64,000 nt of DNA from Streptomyces sp. Je 1-332 (GTDB lineage Bacteria > Actinomycetota > Actinomycetes > Streptomycetales > Streptomycetaceae), in NCBI RefSeq assembly GCF_040730185.1, contig NZ_CP160402.1, forward strand, positions 3,100,001-3,164,000, in the 5' to 3' direction. Both the position numbers and the translations under genes were made by a program. The notes below the pieces were generated by a model. The model saw only the letters and a list, made by a program, of their open reading frames with translations, had not been told where the DNA came from and did not search any database. Below are positions 62,035 through 64,000 of the stretch, in pieces (position 1 is the first letter of the stretch; every line of letters begins with the position of its first letter).

Positions 62035-62991
62035 ATGTCCATCAGCAGCCCGCGCGCCGGCACCGGCACCAGCACCGCCGCCAACCAGACCACCGGCGGC
62101 GGCCGGCCCGCCCCCGGCCGCCGCACCTCCGCCCTCGCCGCCGCGGGCCTCGCCGCCATCGGCCCCGCAACGTGGGGCACCACCTACGTCACGACCACCG
62201 AACTGCTGCCCCCGGACCGCCCGTTGCTCGCCGCGGCCCTGCGCGCGCTGCCCGCCGGGCTCATCCTGCTCGCCCTCACCCGGCGGCTGCCGAGCGGCGA
62301 CTGGTGGTGGAAGGCGGGGGTTCTCGGGCTGCTCAACTTCGGGGCCTTCTTCCCGCTGCTGTTCTTCGGCGCCTACCACCTTCCCGGCGGCGTCGCCTCG
62401 ACGGTCGGCGCCGTCATGCCGCTGCTCGTCGCGGGCTTCGGGATCGGTGTGCTGAAGGTGCGGCCCACGCGGCGCACGCTGATCGCCGGGCTCGTGGGGG
62501 TCGGCGGCGTCGGGCTGCTCGTCCTGCGCGGCAGCGCCTCCGTCGACCTCGCGGGAATCGTGGCCATGCTGGTCGCCACCACGCTGATGGCGCTCGCCGT
62601 CGTACTCAGCAAGCGCTGGGGACGGCCGGAGGGTGTCTCGTTGCTCGCTCTCACCGGATGGCAACTCACCGCCGGTGGGCTGGTGCTGGCGCCGATCGCC
62701 CTCTCCTTCGAGGGGCTCCCCGGCCACTTCACCGGGGCCAACCTCGCCGGCTACGCCTACCTCGGCATCATCGGCACCGCCGTCGCGTACGCCCTCTGGT
62801 TCCGCGGCATCGAGCGGCTCCCCGCGTCGTCCGTCTCGTTCCTGGGGCTCACGAACCCCGTCGTCGCCACCCTCGCCGGGCTGCTCCTGCTCGGGCAGAC
62901 GCTCACCCTCTGGCAGGTCGCCGGGCTCGTACTGGTCGTGGCGAGCGTCCTGGTCGGGCAGGGCCGCCGCCGCAGGACCCGCATCTCGTAG
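62035..62991 (+). CDS. EamA family drug/metabolite exporter (DMT superfamily)
   Basis: 318 residues with ten predicted helices in two EamA repeats; WGTTYVTTTELLPPDRPLLA opens the first, and GTAVAYALWFRGIERLPASS closes the second with FLGLTNPVVATLAGLLLLGQ. A Ser/Thr/Pro-rich N-terminal tail precedes. GGGGGAG lies 5 bases before the ATG. Under likely control of the divergent MarR. Substrates of this family include amino acids, metabolites and drugs. Confidence 0.92.
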   Translation: MSISSPRAGTGTSTAANQTTGGGRPAPGRRTSALAAAGLAAIGPATWGTTYVTTTELLPPDRPLLAAALRALPAGLILLALTRRLPSGDWWWKAGVLGLLNFGAFFPLLFFGAYHLPGGVASTVGAVMPLLVAGFGIGVLKVRPTRRTLIAGLVGVGGVGLLVLRGSASVDLAGIVAMLVATTLMALAVVLSKRWGRPEGVSLLALTGWQLTAGGLVLAPIALSFEGLPGHFTGANLAGYAYLGIIGTAVAYALWFRGIERLPASSVSFLGLTNPVVATLAGLLLLGQTLTLWQVAGLVLVVASVLVGQGRRRRTRIS

Positions 62992-62997
62992 CCCCGA

Positions 62998-63136
62998 GCA
63001 CAACATCCCCCCGAAGAACGCCACCAGACCCGCCCCCGGCCGCGAGCCCGAACACGCCGCCGTCACCGCCGTGGCGGTCCTGGACGAGGCCGAACGCCCC
63101 AAGCACCACCGCGCCCGCTTCACCGCCGGGTACTGA
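62998..63136 (+). other. Short coding-like stretch without a start codon
   Basis: From the end of the EamA gene a frame with very G/C-rich third positions encodes EHNIPPKNATRPAPGREPEH then AAVTAVAVLDEAERP and ends with a stop at 63136. No ATG or GTG begins it and I recognise no family. It may be a fragment of a lost gene. Confidence 0.35.
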
Positions 63137-63142
63137 CCGCCC

Positions 63143-63194
63143 CGCTCCAGCGGTCCTCACCTCAGGTCCGCTCCAGCGGCCCTCACCTCAGCCC
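63143..63194. repeat. Two tandem 26-base repeats
   Basis: CGCTCCAGCGGTCCTCACCT is followed 26 bases on by CGCTCCAGCGGCCCTCACCT; the two 26-base units differ at a few positions. They lie between the fragment above and the acyltransferase end and may form a hairpin with CGCTGG. Confidence 0.8.
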
Positions 63195-63228
63195 CGCTGG
63201 AACTCCCGCTCGGCGCCGCCCGCAGAAC

Positions 63229-64000
63229 TCAGCCCCGGTGCGCCCCGCCCCGCGAAGGCGCGGCAGAGCGCCGGGACTTCGCCCCGTTCGGCCACAGCCT
63301 CGGGCTCCGCTTCGCCGCGAGGTCCTCGATCCAGCCCACGGCCATCACCATCAGGCCGATCAACGGCCAGACCAGGACGGTCATCCACAGCATGTACGTC
63401 GAGTCGAGCGCCGAGCTCCAGCGCTCGTCCTGCATGAACGGCAGGTCGTACGCCATGTCGATGATCGGCACCGTAGCCATGATCAGGAGGTTGTGCCAGA
63501 GATAGATCGTCACCGCTCGGTTGTTGGAGAGGGTGATGAGCTTGTCCCAGCTCTTCAGGCGGCCCGGCAGCTCCTGCCAGGACGGCGAGTACTGGAAGAG
63601 GATGACGACGAAGCCGAACGACCAGGCCGCCTGGGCCAGCGGGATGTCGTTCAGGTCCCAGCCGTCCGGACCCAGATGGCCCGAGGCCCACCACAGGCCG
63701 AAGGCCATGATCAGGGCCGAGACCGACACCGCCACGTAGCGCGGGACGCGGGCCAGCACGCCCTCCTGGTGCGCCATGCCGAGGACCCAGCAGCTGCCGT
63801 ACACCCCGAAGTCCGAGACCGCGTTGCCCGTCTCGCCGGGGATCTTGACGATCTCCGTGGCGAGCACCGCCGTCAGGGCGAGCGGGGCGAAGAGCGTCGC
63901 CCACGGGACCCTGCGGAACGCCCACAGCAGGAGCGGCGAGGCGATGACGAACCAGAGGTACGCGCGGAGGTACCAGAGCGGGCCCGCCGCCTGGGCCGGC
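63229..64000 (-). CDS. Acyltransferase family membrane protein (OafA/YrhL type), 5' end outside the window
   Basis: The last 257 or so residues of a multi-helix acyltransferase-3 protein. The visible part starts with AGPLWYLRAYLWFVIASPLL, which is a conserved block of the family, and continues with helices including YVAVSVSALIMAFGLWWASG and NRAVTIYLWHNLLIMATVPI. The catalytic N-terminal H-x-D-like region is off the window. Such proteins transfer acyl groups to extracytoplasmic sugars, antibiotics or cell-wall polymers. The C-terminal tail is basic and Ser/Arg-rich. Confidence 0.88.
   Translation of the reverse strand, partial: PAQAAGPLWYLRAYLWFVIASPLLLWAFRRVPWATLFAPLALTAVLATEIVKIPGETGNAVSDFGVYGSCWVLGMAHQEGVLARVPRYVAVSVSALIMAFGLWWASGHLGPDGWDLNDIPLAQAAWSFGFVVILFQYSPSWQELPGRLKSWDKLITLSNNRAVTIYLWHNLLIMATVPIIDMAYDLPFMQDERWSSALDSTYMLWMTVLVWPLIGLMVMAVGWIEDLAAKRSPRLWPNGAKSRRSAAPSRGGAHRG

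Overview
The window is a stretch of chromosome from a Streptomyces-type actinomycete. Coding DNA is very GC-rich with strong G/C at third codon positions, many genes start with GTG or TTG, and genes often overlap by 4 bases (GTGA/ATGA). Sporulation- and Streptomyces-typical families are present: an SsgA-like protein, an ECF sigma factor with zinc-binding anti-sigma factor, NnaR and a HelD-type helicase. From memory (no search run), the gene order resembles the S. coelicolor SCO2910-SCO2960 interval.

Layout. 0-6 kb: a cobalamin riboswitch driving a truncated lipoprotein gene, a JAMM peptidase, an amino-acid permease, DUF2017, clpS, and NAD-salvage genes pncB and pncA. 6-12 kb: a secreted M6 metalloprotease and two RDD membrane proteins. 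12-17.5 kb: an SsgA-like division gene, an FAD-linked oxidase, a TPR protein, and hppD divergent from an Lrp regulator across a palindromic site. 17.5-21.4 kb: a four-gene compatible-solute ABC transporter operon, followed by a very long palindrome and an ArsR-like regulator. 22-28 kb: a Lon-type membrane protease, an IclR regulator, an SF2 helicase and an MFS exporter with microsatellite-encoded tails. 28-35.4 kb: a membrane-anchored serine hydrolase, tRNA-Cys, and a molybdenum hydroxylase operon (FAD, 2Fe-2S and Mo subunits plus a P-loop kinase). 35.6-42.5 kb: a cytosolic GH20 hexosaminidase, DUF3039, an MFS gene with a decayed partial duplicate, a LysR regulator, a three-gene unknown cassette and YqgE. 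42.7-54.5 kb: conserved core with murA, hup, malic enzyme, helD, rsuA-sigU, a CGNR protein, and nnaR-narK for nitrate assimilation.

54.6-61.9 kb is the accessory part. A secreted protein and a lipoprotein lie on the minus strand. A facing paralogous lipoprotein on the plus strand is fused to the wreck of a second secreted protein. Next come a small helical protein, a WXG-type (type VII secretion-like) protein with a membrane-active segment, an unknown protein and a polytopic membrane protein. An approximately 170-bp piece of the 3' end of marR is present on one side of the plus-strand cassette and the intact marR on the other, in the same orientation. The cassette therefore looks like an insertion that left a direct duplication of marR. 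Intact marR faces an EamA exporter across two palindromic operators. The window ends inside an acyltransferase gene.
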